A DNA stretch of 64,000 nucleotides from Anagrus nilaparvatae (taxonomy: Eukaryota; Arthropoda; Insecta; Hymenoptera; Mymaridae): positions 1,612,001 through 1,676,000 of the forward strand of contig JAKSXM010000107.1 of the NCBI GenBank assembly GCA_022575985.1. The letters are read 5' to 3'. Shown here piece by piece: positions 42,896 through 53,456 of this stretch; position 1 is the stretch's first letter, and each line of letters opens with the position of its first letter. Under the pieces are notes generated by a model, which made no database searches, was not told where the DNA came from, and was given only the letters and a program-made list of their open reading frames with translations. A program made the position numbers and the translations under genes.

Positions 42896-44170
42896 TAGCG
42901 TAACCTGGGTTATTTCTAAATTATTACAGCAAATCACAAACTGGGCTAATATTTTTAGCACAAGCATTCAAAAACTTTTAAACCTCCTCAATATTATTAA
43001 TTTTCGTCCTAAAAAAAATTATATAAAATATACAGCTTTAAAATGAAGTTCGTGGGTTTAATGTCTTTTTTTTTTAGAAAAATTATATTTTACTATATTT
43101 GAACGTATAAATTTAGAAAATTTATAGAATTTAGAGAATTGAAAGAAACCATAATTCAGAACACCCACTTAAATTTTCAATTTACATTTATATAAAAAAA
43201 AATGCTTCTTGTATAAAATTCACATTAAAAGTAAATTATGAATCATGTTAAAAGATTTTTCAATCTTTCCTTGATTAAAATATCAAAATAAGATTTTTCT
43301 AGCGAGATAACTTAGGATATTGGAAATTCATAACTCAAGTTCTAAATTGAAGGTAAATTAAACAATTTTAAACGAAAACTTCCCGTACTTTGATTTTTCA
43401 AAATCTTGATTAAAATGTTAATTTTCCCTGTTCAGCAGTTAATTAATTCTAACAAAATCGGTATGGAAAATTATGATTCCCGTCTTTGGGTTTTTTTTTA
43501 AAGAGGAAAAAGAGAGAAAAACCAACTATTGTGTTAAACTTTTCCTGAATGTATTGACACTACCGAGAAAAATTAAAATTAATTCCTTTCATTTTGTACT
43601 AATTTGCTTTATACCTGATTATACCAGCATGCAACGTGATTTTTATTGCCAGTTTTTGATTTATCATTATTTTTATACTTTATTAGCTGTAACTTCGTGA
43701 ACTTAATTAAATTCGTTTAATCGATATAATTTTTTGGAATAATTTTACCCAAATTAAATTTTAAATCATTAAATAATTTATATTTTTTTCGATTCATAAA
43801 ATAACCCTTAAATTTTTCCAAAACTCATAACTACTATAACCTTTAAACTGCATTTATTTTTGTTGAAACGTATTAACTAATCTTCTAATTCTGTTCTTGC
43901 CAGTTTGAAACTAGTAAGAGGGGTTAATATTTTATAATATTCAAATGTTCTGATTTGCCAATTTCTTTCAATAAACTTCGCAAATGTACCAGATTTGCTG
44001 TCTCTTTTTTAAAAACACGTTTTTAGCTTTACTATGTGATTTTGTCTTTTACTTTTAATTTTGCTATATCATGCTTTTACCCGTTTATTCTTTGTTTTTA
44101 TTTCCCTATCCCAAATTACCAGAGGTGAGCACGAATTATCTATTATAAAATTTTTAGGTTTTACATAAAA
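42896..44170. other. AT-rich region upstream of the four-gene cluster
   Basis: No gene is recognised. The frame at 43473-43700 is unsupported. A strong donor-like CCAGAG/GTGAGC lies at about 44119-44130, just ahead of the first gene, and could close a 5' untranslated exon. Confidence 0.4.
44119..44130 (+). promoter_or_regulatory. Strong splice-donor-like site ahead of the gene cluster
   Basis: CCAGAG/GTGAGC fits the donor consensus closely. The nearest acceptor, before gene 1, would leave an intron of only about 33 bases, shorter than usual, so the site may instead serve the acceptors ahead of genes 2-4. Confidence 0.35.
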
Positions 44171-44179
44171 TCAGAGATT

Positions 44180-44677
44180 ATGGCCTACTATTTGAAAAAC
44201 GAAAACAATCGTGAGGTTAGGATCCTCGATTTGAATATTTTTGATCAGGTCATACAAGAGACCTATAAAAAAATGGATGAGAAGTTCCTTCGGTTACACC
44301 ATGGTGTTTCAAGTCTGCCGTCCGAAGATGTTTTCCGAAAATTCATTAGGGCTGTTATAACAGCTAGGGTTTTCCTATTTTACCCTCATATCGTGGATAA
44401 TCCGGAGATAACACGTCTCGTCAATATATATGATCAATTTCTCCCAGACGATATTTGCCTTGATGTTGAATGTCATTTCTTTTCAGATTTGTTCGTAGAA
44501 TATACTATAGAACCGGGCTTACGTGGCTTTCCGATCGGGTTTCCTCGGGATAACAAGATCTTTTGTAATAGTTTATTTTCAAATTTAATTAAAGATTCTC
44601 TATATGAATGTGCACAATCTGGACTAATAGACTTAGATCCAATATTCTCTGAGTTTTTGACCCGAATATATACCTAA
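44180..44677 (+). CDS. Tandem family protein 1 (165 aa), unknown
   Basis: Intact frame with ATG at 44180, about 20 bases after an acceptor-like AATTTTTAG (44149-44157). It shares with the next three genes a helical N-terminal half, a block F-I-R-A-V-I-T-A-R-V-F-L-F-Y-P-H, then L-V-N-I-Y and F-L-P-D-D-I, and a later G-F-P-I-G-F-P-R-D motif where the others have G-W-P. It has no signal peptide, membrane segment, zinc finger or repeat, so a soluble intracellular protein is likely. I do not recognise the family. No AATAAA is seen before gene 2, so the two may share a transcript end. An endogenised viral structural protein is possible but unproven. Confidence 0.7.
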   Translation: MAYYLKNENNREVRILDLNIFDQVIQETYKKMDEKFLRLHHGVSSLPSEDVFRKFIRAVITARVFLFYPHIVDNPEITRLVNIYDQFLPDDICLDVECHFFSDLFVEYTIEPGLRGFPIGFPRDNKIFCNSLFSNLIKDSLYECAQSGLIDLDPIFSEFLTRIYT

Positions 44678-44982
44678 ATACGCGGTAAAACTCATTTCCT
44701 AACTAAGTTTCTTAAATGTATTTCTTTAGGATAAATTAGTTTATTTTAACGGTGTCAAGAAAAAAAAATCATTTTAACAACATTGGTCCAATTTTATTAT
44801 ATTCCTTAACATCGATATGGGTTACTTGCAACCTTGATTTAACTATAAAATCAAATCCCTTTAAATCTTCTTTAAGTTATGACATATCTTCCTTTATTAT
44901 TTGTATTTTAAATTTTTCCCAGTTTAGGTAATTGAAATAACGGTGGTATATTATTTTTTTCAGGTTGAACAGGAAAATAGAT

Positions 44983-45441
44983 ATGCATTGTACACGACAC
45001 ATACGTCACCCTGAAATTCTTATGATATCCGAATTTCTGCCTGTCATAGAGGAGGTCTATGGCGAACTCCAAGAGCGCAAGTCGCACTCAAATATCAATT
45101 TGTCCAACCTACCCTTCCTTAGGTTTTATAAGTACGTTCGAGCCGTGCTAGTATGTTGGTTTCTGACGCGGGATTCTTTCCCACTACCAACAGAATTAAC
45201 AAGTATTCGACTTCGCTATTCTGAGACAGCGCTGCCGTCCAAAATAGTTCAAAAGTGGCTCCAGATGACCTCTGATACCAATGTTTTCTATTTTGTTCCA
45301 CGAGAAGAACACGGTTGGCCGTTGGGTTTGCCTCGTGATAAACGAATGTATATTCTTTTCCTTACGGTCACTGACCACCTCAGAACGTGTGCGGATGAAG
45401 GCTTAGTGGAGCTTTCACGGATATCATGGCTCGAGCTGTAG
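44983..45441 (+). CDS. Tandem family protein 2 (152 aa), divergent member
   Basis: The frame opens at 44965 with a non-ATG codon directly behind a strong acceptor (TATTTTTTTTTCAG, ends 44963); the first ATG is 44983, giving 152 residues. This is the most diverged paralog, yet it keeps Y-K-Y-V-R-A-V-L-V-C-W-F, R-Y-S-E-T-A-L-P-S-K-I, and H-G-W-P-L-G-L-P-R-D-K-R in register with the others. Its C-terminal helix holds C-A-D-E-G-L-V-E-L-S, which matches C-A-Q-S-G-L-I-D-L in protein 1. A poly(A) signal AATAAA follows at about 45447. Function unknown. The intact frame despite strong divergence suggests selection on the protein. Confidence 0.65.
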   Translation: MHCTRHIRHPEILMISEFLPVIEEVYGELQERKSHSNINLSNLPFLRFYKYVRAVLVCWFLTRDSFPLPTELTSIRLRYSETALPSKIVQKWLQMTSDTNVFYFVPREEHGWPLGLPRDKRMYILFLTVTDHLRTCADEGLVELSRISWLEL

Positions 45442-45446
45442 ATTCA

Positions 45447-45452
45447 ATAAAA
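45447..45452 (+). terminator. Poly(A) signal after gene 2
   Basis: AATAAA 6 bases after the stop codon of gene 2; none is seen between genes 1 and 2. Confidence 0.5.
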
Positions 45453-45624
45453 TATTACAATTTGAAATATGTATAAAATTTAACTATTTCTAAAAAAAAT
45501 GTACCTATTTGCTAAAATATAAATTTTATATTATTAATATATTTTCATTTTCTTTATATTTCTTTATATTTATACCTTTCCTTTATTTCTATTCTTTATA
45601 GGGTTTATTGAGTAGAGGGGAAAA

Positions 45625-46116
45625 ATGGTCTTATATGAATTACAAAATCCTCACAGGCGTGAAGTTAAATTCTTTGATGTTCATTCCTTTGAAAACGTTA
45701 CCAGGGATTGTTATGACACCTTGAGGCAACTTTTGTTTGAAAGGTTCAATCGCAGTATATTCCCAGCATGGGTAGATTTTTGGATATATATCCAACGTGT
45801 ATTGATAGCTAGAATTTTCCGTCGCTATAGACATACTATTTGGAATCTTGAATTGTTATCCTTAATAGAGTTGTACTCATCAAAATATTTACCAGAAGAG
45901 ATACTTCAGCCCGTAGTAGGAACCATTTTTCAAGATCCCAACATCCTATTTTCTGTTGATTATGGCGCTGATGGGTGGCCTTTCTGCTTTGTTGTAGATG
46001 ACACAAACCATTATGATTTTTCTACACGTTTTGATACATTTTTAAAAGATTGTCATGAACAAGGCGTCGTAAATATAATTTCTGGGTTAGAAGTTCCGGA
46101 CTACAGAAAATCTTAA
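45625..46116 (+). CDS. Tandem family protein 3 (163 aa), unknown
   Basis: Intact frame with ATG at 45625 in a good context (GGGAAAAATGG), 24 bases behind an acceptor (TTCTATTCTTTATAG). It aligns with protein 4 without gaps over 163 residues at about 37% identity by hand count. Strongest shared blocks: F-W-x-Y-x-x-R-V-x-x-A, then R-R-Y-x-H-T-I-x-N, L-I-x-x-Y-S-S-x-Y-L-P (residues about 52-90) and D-G-W-P (116-119). No signal peptide or membrane segment. It also starts like protein 4 (M-V-x-Y-x-L-Q-N-P), so 3 and 4 are the youngest pair. Function unknown. Confidence 0.72.
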   Translation: MVLYELQNPHRREVKFFDVHSFENVTRDCYDTLRQLLFERFNRSIFPAWVDFWIYIQRVLIARIFRRYRHTIWNLELLSLIELYSSKYLPEEILQPVVGTIFQDPNILFSVDYGADGWPFCFVVDDTNHYDFSTRFDTFLKDCHEQGVVNIISGLEVPDYRKS

Positions 46117-46270
46117 ACAAATTTTATCCCTACTAAATTCTATTGTGTATTATTTTTATCATAAAATTGACACTTATAAATATTCAATATGCCACTATTT
46201 GTATTTTTATTTTATTCCCTTTTTAAATTATCGTTATTACATTTTTATTTTTAGGTGAGGAAAAAAAACA

Positions 46271-46762
46271 ATGGTCGTTTATAATCTACAAAATCCTAGT
46301 GGCCTTAAAGTCGAAGTTATAGATGTGGGGTCCTATATGGACATATCCAGAGAATGCTATGATGATATGCTTGACAAATTTATTCGGAAATATAACAGTA
46401 CCGAGTTTGTAGGATGGGATACCTTTTGGACATATGTGGGGCGTGTGATAACGGCTAAAATATTACGCCGTTACAAGCACACTATAAGTAATAAAAGGCT
46501 GGTAGACTTAATTGTGATGTATTCATCACATTATCTTCCTGGGTGGATTTATAAGCCAATTGCAACGACGACTCTTATCCATCTTGATACACTTTACACA
46601 GTGACCTCTGGCCCCGATGGTTGGCCTGATCATTTTCCTAATGATGAAGAGGACTACGATGAATACTCTGAAATTTTTACCGAGTTTTTTGTCGAAAGTC
46701 AAATACATGGTGTTGTGGAGATGTCCCGTAGTTATGAGATTCCTAGTCACGGAATAATATAA
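46271..46762 (+). CDS. Tandem family protein 4 (163 aa), unknown
   Basis: Intact frame with ATG at 46271 (AAACAATGG), about 17 bases behind an acceptor (CATTTTTATTTTTAG). It shares F-W-T-Y-V-G-R-V, R-R-Y-K-H-T-I-S-N, Y-S-S-H-Y-L-P-G-W-I and D-G-W-P with protein 3. The motif after G-W-P is acidic here (N-D-E-E-D), whereas proteins 1 and 2 have P-R-D-N-K or P-R-D-K-R, so this loop has switched charge between members. Poly(A) signals follow at about 46809 and 46853. Function unknown. Confidence 0.72.
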   Translation: MVVYNLQNPSGLKVEVIDVGSYMDISRECYDDMLDKFIRKYNSTEFVGWDTFWTYVGRVITAKILRRYKHTISNKRLVDLIVMYSSHYLPGWIYKPIATTTLIHLDTLYTVTSGPDGWPDHFPNDEEDYDEYSEIFTEFFVESQIHGVVEMSRSYEIPSHGII

Positions 46763-47616
46763 TTAATAACATGCAATACCGGAAATATTTTAAAATATTT
46801 AAATTATAATAAAATGTTATTTATTCTTCTTTGCCGTTGTGTATGTTGTTCATAATAAATAATGTTGTATAGAATTAGCGTAATTGTTGTGAGCGAGTAT
46901 TTTTATTCCTAATATTAGATATTCCTATTATATATTTTTTTACATTTACTACAATTCCAAATTTCATCCTTTATTAACCTAATTTTCTAAAATTCAAATA
47001 TATTGTCTACATTAATATATCCAATACGTATGGACATTAATTCTAATATATAAGAATGCTGGAAATTGTAATAACTATATTTTTTATATAAAAAAAACTG
47101 GAACTACATATGATATTTTTTCTACTCTTCTACCTTTTTTACATATATAATATTTTTAGCTGTAATCTCCACACAAAACACTGATCATTAAGATTTACTG
47201 CCATTACCGTGGTGAACTTTCCATTAATAAACCATGATTTATGTAGAGTACATGTCATAATTGCTTGGGTCTGAACCTAATTATAAACCTAATACTATGA
47301 TTATATCATTGATTATATATCTTGCGATAAAATTTTGTAATAATATATGTTCATTAGCCTGGAGCGAAAATTTTTATTTTGAAAGCTTGGGTGCCTAAAG
47401 TGATTTTTTTGGTTAAAAAATGACCTGTGCCAAGTTTGGGCGATTTCGGTTAACGTTAACCCTGTACACATCGCATTTTTTGGTCAAAAAATGCTGAAAA
47501 ATTCGATTGAAACATCTTAAGTCAATATGAGCGTAAAAAAATATATTTTTGGCCAATATTTGACCAAAATAGATATATTTTTCCTCAAGCGCACTCATCT
47601 TACAAAGAAAACGATG
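46763..47616. other. AT-rich 3' flank of the gene cluster
   Basis: Contains the two poly(A) signals of gene 4. No further family copy is visible, whole or broken. Confidence 0.5.
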
Positions 47617-48140
47617 AACATAACCTCAAAATAAATGAAAAATATACGTCTATTATCTATTTAAATAAATGTAAGTGGTCTAAAATGTAGGCAATTTTTA
47701 TATTTGATTACAAGTATGAATTGTGCCAATTTTCAGAAAAATCGGCTGAGTCTATAAGTCTCCAGGTTAAGTTTTTCTCTGAAAAATCGCTTGCAAACAA
47801 GTTTAAGATTTCACAAGTAAATTTAATATTCTATAAAATATTTTTTTTTACTTGACTGGACCTTAAAAACTGTGATGTGCCTCAACCTTTCTCATGTTAT
47901 CACAAAAGTGCTGAACATAACCTCAAAATAAATAAAAAATATACGTAAATTATCTATTTGAATAAATGTTAGTGGTCTAAAATGTACGCAATTTTTATAT
48001 TTGATTACATGTATTATCTGTACCAATTTTCACAGAAGTCGATTGAGTCTATTGGTCTACAGTTTAAATTTTCTCTGAAAAATCGCTTGAAGACAAATTT
48101 AAGGTTTCACAAATAAATGTAATATTTTAATGAATAGTTT
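47617..48140 (+). repeat. Tandem duplication, period 297 bp
   Basis: Two diverged copies start at AACATAACCTCAAAATAAAT (47617 and 47914), with matching blocks through TTCTCTGAAAAATCGCTTG. No frame. Confidence 0.8.
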
Positions 48141-48830
48141 TTTGGGCTTGAATGGACTTTATAAACTATCCTTTGTCTCTTTATTATAACAGAATAAATT
48201 TTTGGAGAAATTCATCAGGAGATTTAATAATAACAGACTGAATACATTTAAAGCACTGCCATGTTTTTAATATAATTTTCTTCAAAAAATCCCACGCCAG
48301 TATTTTAAAAATTTGTATGATAAATCTTAAATTAAAAGATACTTTTTTTTAATAATGCGGTCGGGTATATACTATTTAAGTCTATTTTCTATAATAAAAT
48401 AAAATCATGTTACTTTTTGGCTTCTAAATGCAAAATAAAAATCTATTGGGAAAAATTCATTATCAATATTAAAAACTTTGGCTAGAGACTGTGTACATTA
48501 AAAGTACTGCCACATTTTTTGATTATAAGTTTTTTTATAAAAGTCCACAGAGGTACTTTAAAAACTTTATCATTAAAAATTATTTGATAAATCTTGAAAG
48601 AATACAATATTTTTTTTATTAAGCAGTGAGCATATTAAATTTTAATTCTGAGATTTCTACAACAATTATATATTATTCATTTAATTAACTTGAAATAGTT
48701 TGTTATATATAATAAACAATAATTCACCAGTAATTATAGAATAAAAATCTATCCTGAAAAATTCTTCAGAATTTTTAACCATTTTACCAAGAGTAGGAAT
48801 AAATTGCAAGTACTGCCATGTTTTTTAATT
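48141..48830 (+). repeat. Degenerate relatives of the 270-bp satellite
   Basis: The motif AAA(G)nACTGCCA occurs near 48260, 48513 and 48813, each in similar surroundings, at spacings of about 250-300 bp. The satellite proper has AAAGTACTGCTATG in the same place. This looks like a decayed array edge. Confidence 0.6.
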
Positions 48831-51492
48831 ACAGCTTCTTTTAGGAAAGTTGATAGCAGTATTTTCAAAAATTAAGTTATTATGCTGATGATGACGCATA
48901 CTTAAAATTTAATATGCCAACTGCATAATTAAAAAATAACGCCTCTTTCTGTTAATACTAAGCGAATAAGTTACAAGGGGAACGTGACATTTAAAAGTAC
49001 TGCTATGAAAATTCCTAATACGAATAAAACTGAATCAACATGACAGTCTTTGACTTTATTCAGTTTCTTGATAAAGTTATTAAAATTTCTGATGATTTTT
49101 CCTGAATAGATTTTTGTTCTGTTATTAATAGCCGGAAATTATAAGTTATTATGCTGATGATGACGCATACTTAAAATGTAATATGCCAACTGCATAATAA
49201 AAAAATAACGCCTGTTTCTGTTAAGAGTAAGTCAATACGTTACAAGGAGAACGTGACATTTGAAAGTAGTGCTATGAAAATTCCTAATACGAATAAAATT
49301 GAATCAACATGACAGTACTTTGAGTTTATTAAGATTCTTGATAAAGTTATTAAAATTTCTGATGAGTTTTTCGGAATAGATTTTTATTCTGTTATTAATA
49401 GCCGGAAATTATTAGATATTATGCTGATGATGACGCATACTTAAAACTTAATATGCCAACTGCAGAATTAAAAAATAACACCTGTTTCTGTTAAGACTAA
49501 GTCAATAAGTTACAAGGGTACGTTACATTTGAAAGTACTGCTATGAAAATTCCTAATACGAATAAAATTGAATCAACATGACAGTACTTTGACTTTATTA
49601 TGTTTCTTGATAAACTTATGAAAATTCCTGATGAATTTACCATAATAGATTTTTATTCTGTTATTCATAGCCGAAAATTATTAGATATTATGCTGCTGAT
49701 GAAGCATACTTAAAATGTAATATGCCAACTGCATAATAAAAAAATAACGCCTGTTTCTGTTAATACTAAGCCAATAAGTTACAAGGGGAACTTGACATTT
49801 GAAAGTACTGCTATGAAAATTCCTAATACGAATAAAATTGAATCAACATGACAGTACTTTGACTTTATTCAGTTTCTTGATAAACTTATGAAAATTCCTG
49901 ATGAATTTACCATAATAGATTTTTATTCTGTTATTCATAGCCGAAAATTATTAGATATTATGCTGCTGATGAAGGATACTTAAAATTTAATATGCCAACT
50001 GCATAATAAAAAAATAAAGACTTATTCTGTTAATTGTAAGTCAGCAATTTTCGAATAGACCATGATATTTAAAAGTACTGCTATGAACTTTCCTAAAACG
50101 AATAAAATTGAATCAACATGACAGTACTTTGACTTTATTCATTTTCTTGATAAAGTTATTAAAATTTCTGATGATTTTTTCGGAATAGATTTTTATTCTG
50201 TTATTAATAGCCGGAAATTATTAGATATTATGCTGATGATGACGCATACTTAAAATTTAATGAACCAACTGCATAATTAAAAAATAACACCTGTTTCTGT
50301 TAAGACTAAGTCAATAAGTTACAAGGGGAATGTTACATTTGAAAGTACTGCTATGAAAATTCCTAATACGAATAAAATTGAATCAACATGACAGTACTTT
50401 GATTTTATTCAGTTTCTTGATTAACTTATCAAAATTTCTTATGAAGTTACCTGAATAGATTTTTATTCTGTTTTTCATAGCCGGAAATTATTAGATATTA
50501 TGCTTCTGATAAAGCATACTTAAAATTTAATATGCCAACTGCATAATAAAAAAATAACGACTTATTCCTTTAAGAGTAAGTCAACAATTTTTGAAGAGAC
50601 AATGACATTTGAAAGTACTGCTATGAAAATTCCTAATATGAATAAAATTGAATCAACATGACAGTACATTCACTTTATTCAGTTTCTTGATATAGTTAAT
50701 TAAATTTTAGATGATTTTCCCTGAATAGATTTTTATTCTATTATTAATAGCCGGAAATGATTAGATATTATGGTGCTGATAAAGCATACTTAAAATTTAA
50801 TATTCCAACTGCATAATTAAATAATAACGCCTGTTTCTGTTAAGACTAAATAAATAAGTTACGAGGGGAACCTGACATTTGAAATTACTTCTATGAAATT
50901 TCCTCAAACGTATAAAATTGAATCAACATGACAGTACTTTGACTTTATTCAGTTTCTTGATAAACTTATGAAAATTCCTGATGAATTTACCATAATAGAT
51001 TTTTATTCTGTTATTCATAGCCGAAAATTATTAGATATTTTGCTGCTGATGAAGGATACTTAAAATATAATATGCCAACTGCATAATAAAAAAATAAAGA
51101 CTTATTCTGTTAATTGTAAGTCAGCAATATTCGAAGAGACCATGATATTTAAAAGTACTGATAAGAACTTTCCTAAGACGAATAAAACTGAATCAACATG
51201 ACAGTCTTTGACTTTATTCAGTTTCTTGATAAAGTTATTAAAATTTCTGATGATTTTTCCTGAATAGATTTTTGTTCTGTTATTAATAGCCGGAAATTAT
51301 AAGTTATTATGCTGATGATGACGCATACTTAAAATTTAATATGCCAACTGCATAATTAAATACAACGCCTCTTTCTGTTAATACTAAGCCAATAAGTTAC
51401 AAGGGGAACGTGACATTTGAAAACACTGCTATGAAAATTCCTAATACGAATAAAATTGAATCAACATGACAGTACTTTGACTTTATTCAGTT
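48831..51492 (+). repeat. 270-bp satellite array, left part
   Basis: About ten monomers. The anchor ACAGTACTTT (or a close variant) lies at 49042, 49312, 49581, 49851, 50121, 50391, 50661, 50931, 51201 and 51469, a period of 268-270. Each monomer carries two dyads: ATGC-CAACT-GCAT, and AAAGTACTGCTATG paired with CATGACAGTACTTT. The array is cut by the BEL element at 51493 and goes on at 58306. Confidence 0.95.
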
Positions 51493-52050
51493 TGAAATGG
51501 CGTATGGTTGTAGGAAATTTTGCAATAAAAATTTAGTTGAATATTTAATCTAAGTTTATTATATTTTAAGGATTACAAAAAAGTGGACTGTATTAAAATG
51601 TATGTGATGTTATTCGCTTAATTGAAAAATATGAACTCTGCTGCTTGAGTACAGCAATGGTGATTATATACTAAATTTTACATGAAAAAGTCACGTAGAC
51701 TTTGGGAATTTCCAAAAAAACATAGATAAAAATTGTAGAAATTTCACAACATTACACAACATTATTAAATTTTGGAAATATAAGAATAATCTAATATAAA
51801 TAATCTAATAAAAATAAGGTAATAAAAATCCGGTTAAGGTCGGTATGGCCGTGACTTGACGAAATATTCTATTGTAACTAAGTTAATTTATTTAACTTAA
51901 TCACTTGAGTAACGCGTGATAGAGATTAAAATTAAGAAATGACATAAAATTTTAACATCAAATAATTAATCATAGATAAAGATTAAACCTAAATTAGTAA
52001 AGAATAATTTCGTGGGGAAAAAATTATTATGCTAATTATCTGCCATGACA
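51493..52050 (-). mobile_element. BEL/Pao 3' LTR (558 bp)
   Basis: Begins TGAAATGGCG and ends CCATGACA on the plus strand. It matches 57748-58305 over 558 bp with four substitutions and no gap found by eye. It is preceded by the target duplication CAGTT (51488-51492). Confidence 0.95.
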
Positions 52051-52066
52051 TACCGCCCACCTCGAT
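52051..52066 (-). promoter_or_regulatory. BEL polypurine tract
   Basis: On the minus strand CGAGGTGGGCGGTA lies directly before the 3' LTR, as expected for the plus-strand primer. Confidence 0.6.
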
Positions 52067-52196
52067 AAATCGTATTTAACGACCAAATTAACATCATTTA
52101 GAAAGAAAGTAAATGAGAAAACGTGACAAAATCGCGATCTTAAACTAAATTACAATATTTGAAGTGGAGGCGCTCCGCCCACCATGAAGTATCATA

Positions 52197-53456
52197 TTAG
52201 TTGACCTTGATTTCTGCTTGACCGGTGTTGCTTTCTGTATTTCTAGGCAGAAGAATAAGTTTGACTATAGGGCGCACCAGGGTAGTTGATGCAGTTTTGA
52301 GGGTGACTGATCTCACTTGACCATCAGGTCCCGGGTGACAACTGATTACTCGCCCGAGTTGCCAGCGTCCTGGTGGGCTTAATTCATCTCGTATGATGAC
52401 AATGTCATCAATTTGTAAGTTGCGTTGGGGCTCTAACCACTTAGAGCGTTGTTGCAAATCGTGTAGTACTTCATTACGCCATCGTCGCCAGAAGTCGCCC
52501 AGCATCTTTTGGACCAAGTGCCAGCGTTCTACAGGGTTCCTTGGAGATTCGATCGCAGAATAAGTACCTGGAAGCAAGAGAATGGGTCCACCTATTAAAA
52601 AATGGCCTGGAGTTAATGCGTTTGGATCGCTTGAGTCGCTGGTTAAAGGACTCAGCGGTCTAGAATTTAAACACGCTTCTATTTGTGTGAGTAAAGTGGT
52701 AAATTCTTCGAAAGTAAGTGTTGAGTTGGCAGCAACTCGATTCAAATGATGCTTGAAGGCTTTGACTTTTGATTCCCACAGCCCTCCAAAGTGGGGTCCT
52801 TTAGGTGGGATGAAAGTCCATTCGACTCCATCGGTTTCGAGAATAGCAGATACCTCTTTCATGAAATTGGAATGGTCTTTGAATAGCTTACGAATTTCAG
52901 TTACAGCTCCCTGGAATGTTGTACCATGGTCACTGTACATGATTTTGGTTAAGCCTCGACGACTGGAGAATCTCCTGTAAGCGGCGATGAATGCTTTAGA
53001 TGAGTAATCTGAAACTAATTCGAGGTGTACAGCTCTAGTGACCATGCATACAAACACGGCCACATAACTCTTGAATGAAGTGTGCCCTCGCCCTTTGGAA
53101 GCCCTCGTATTGAAAGGGCCTGCGTAATCCACCCCAGTATATGTAAAAGGGCGAGAAGGCTGAAGGCGGACCTTAGGTAGCGGTGCCATAATTTGACGTT
53201 GACAAGACCCTTGAAAGCGTAAACATCGGGCGCAAGCTTTGATGGCCTGTCGGATCTGGCTGCGATCGTGGATAATCCAATATTCTTGACGAAGCGTGGA
53301 CTGCACTAGTAAGGAGCCACCGTGTAGAGTGCGTTTGTGAGCATCCCAAATAAGTAAGCTAGATAGGTGTGATTTCTTTGGTATTATAGCTGGATGTTTC
53401 TCGTACTCTGAAATGGGAGCATTTTGAATACGAACCTCCAACTCGAAGAATACCAT
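52197..53456 (-). CDS. pol: BEL/Pao pol, integrase part (second frame)
   Basis: 419 residues as an open frame. It holds the integrase zinc-binding part (H-K-R-T-L-H-G-G and C-A-R-C), the catalytic acids in G-V-D-Y-A-G-P-F, Y-S-D-H-G-T-T-F and G-G-L-W-E-S-K-V, and a C-terminal DUF5641 part with E-R-W-H-L-V-Q and G-R-W-Q-L-G-R-V. It is a continuation of the upstream pol and not a gene of its own: the first ATG lies in the overlap, and the frame shifts by one base near 53433, where one T too many (A on the plus strand) follows the R-V-G-G codons. All active-site residues are present. It inserts the cDNA into the genome. Confidence 0.92.
   Translation of the reverse strand: MVFFELEVRIQNAPISEYEKHPAIIPKKSHLSSLLIWDAHKRTLHGGSLLVQSTLRQEYWIIHDRSQIRQAIKACARCLRFQGSCQRQIMAPLPKVRLQPSRPFTYTGVDYAGPFNTRASKGRGHTSFKSYVAVFVCMVTRAVHLELVSDYSSKAFIAAYRRFSSRRGLTKIMYSDHGTTFQGAVTEIRKLFKDHSNFMKEVSAILETDGVEWTFIPPKGPHFGGLWESKVKAFKHHLNRVAANSTLTFEEFTTLLTQIEACLNSRPLSPLTSDSSDPNALTPGHFLIGGPILLLPGTYSAIESPRNPVERWHLVQKMLGDFWRRWRNEVLHDLQQRSKWLEPQRNLQIDDIVIIRDELSPPGRWQLGRVISCHPGPDGQVRSVTLKTASTTLVRPIVKLILLPRNTESNTGQAEIKVN

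Noticed and set aside
45119..45378. 60-residue minus-strand frames
   Set aside because: Antisense shadows of tandem family gene 2.
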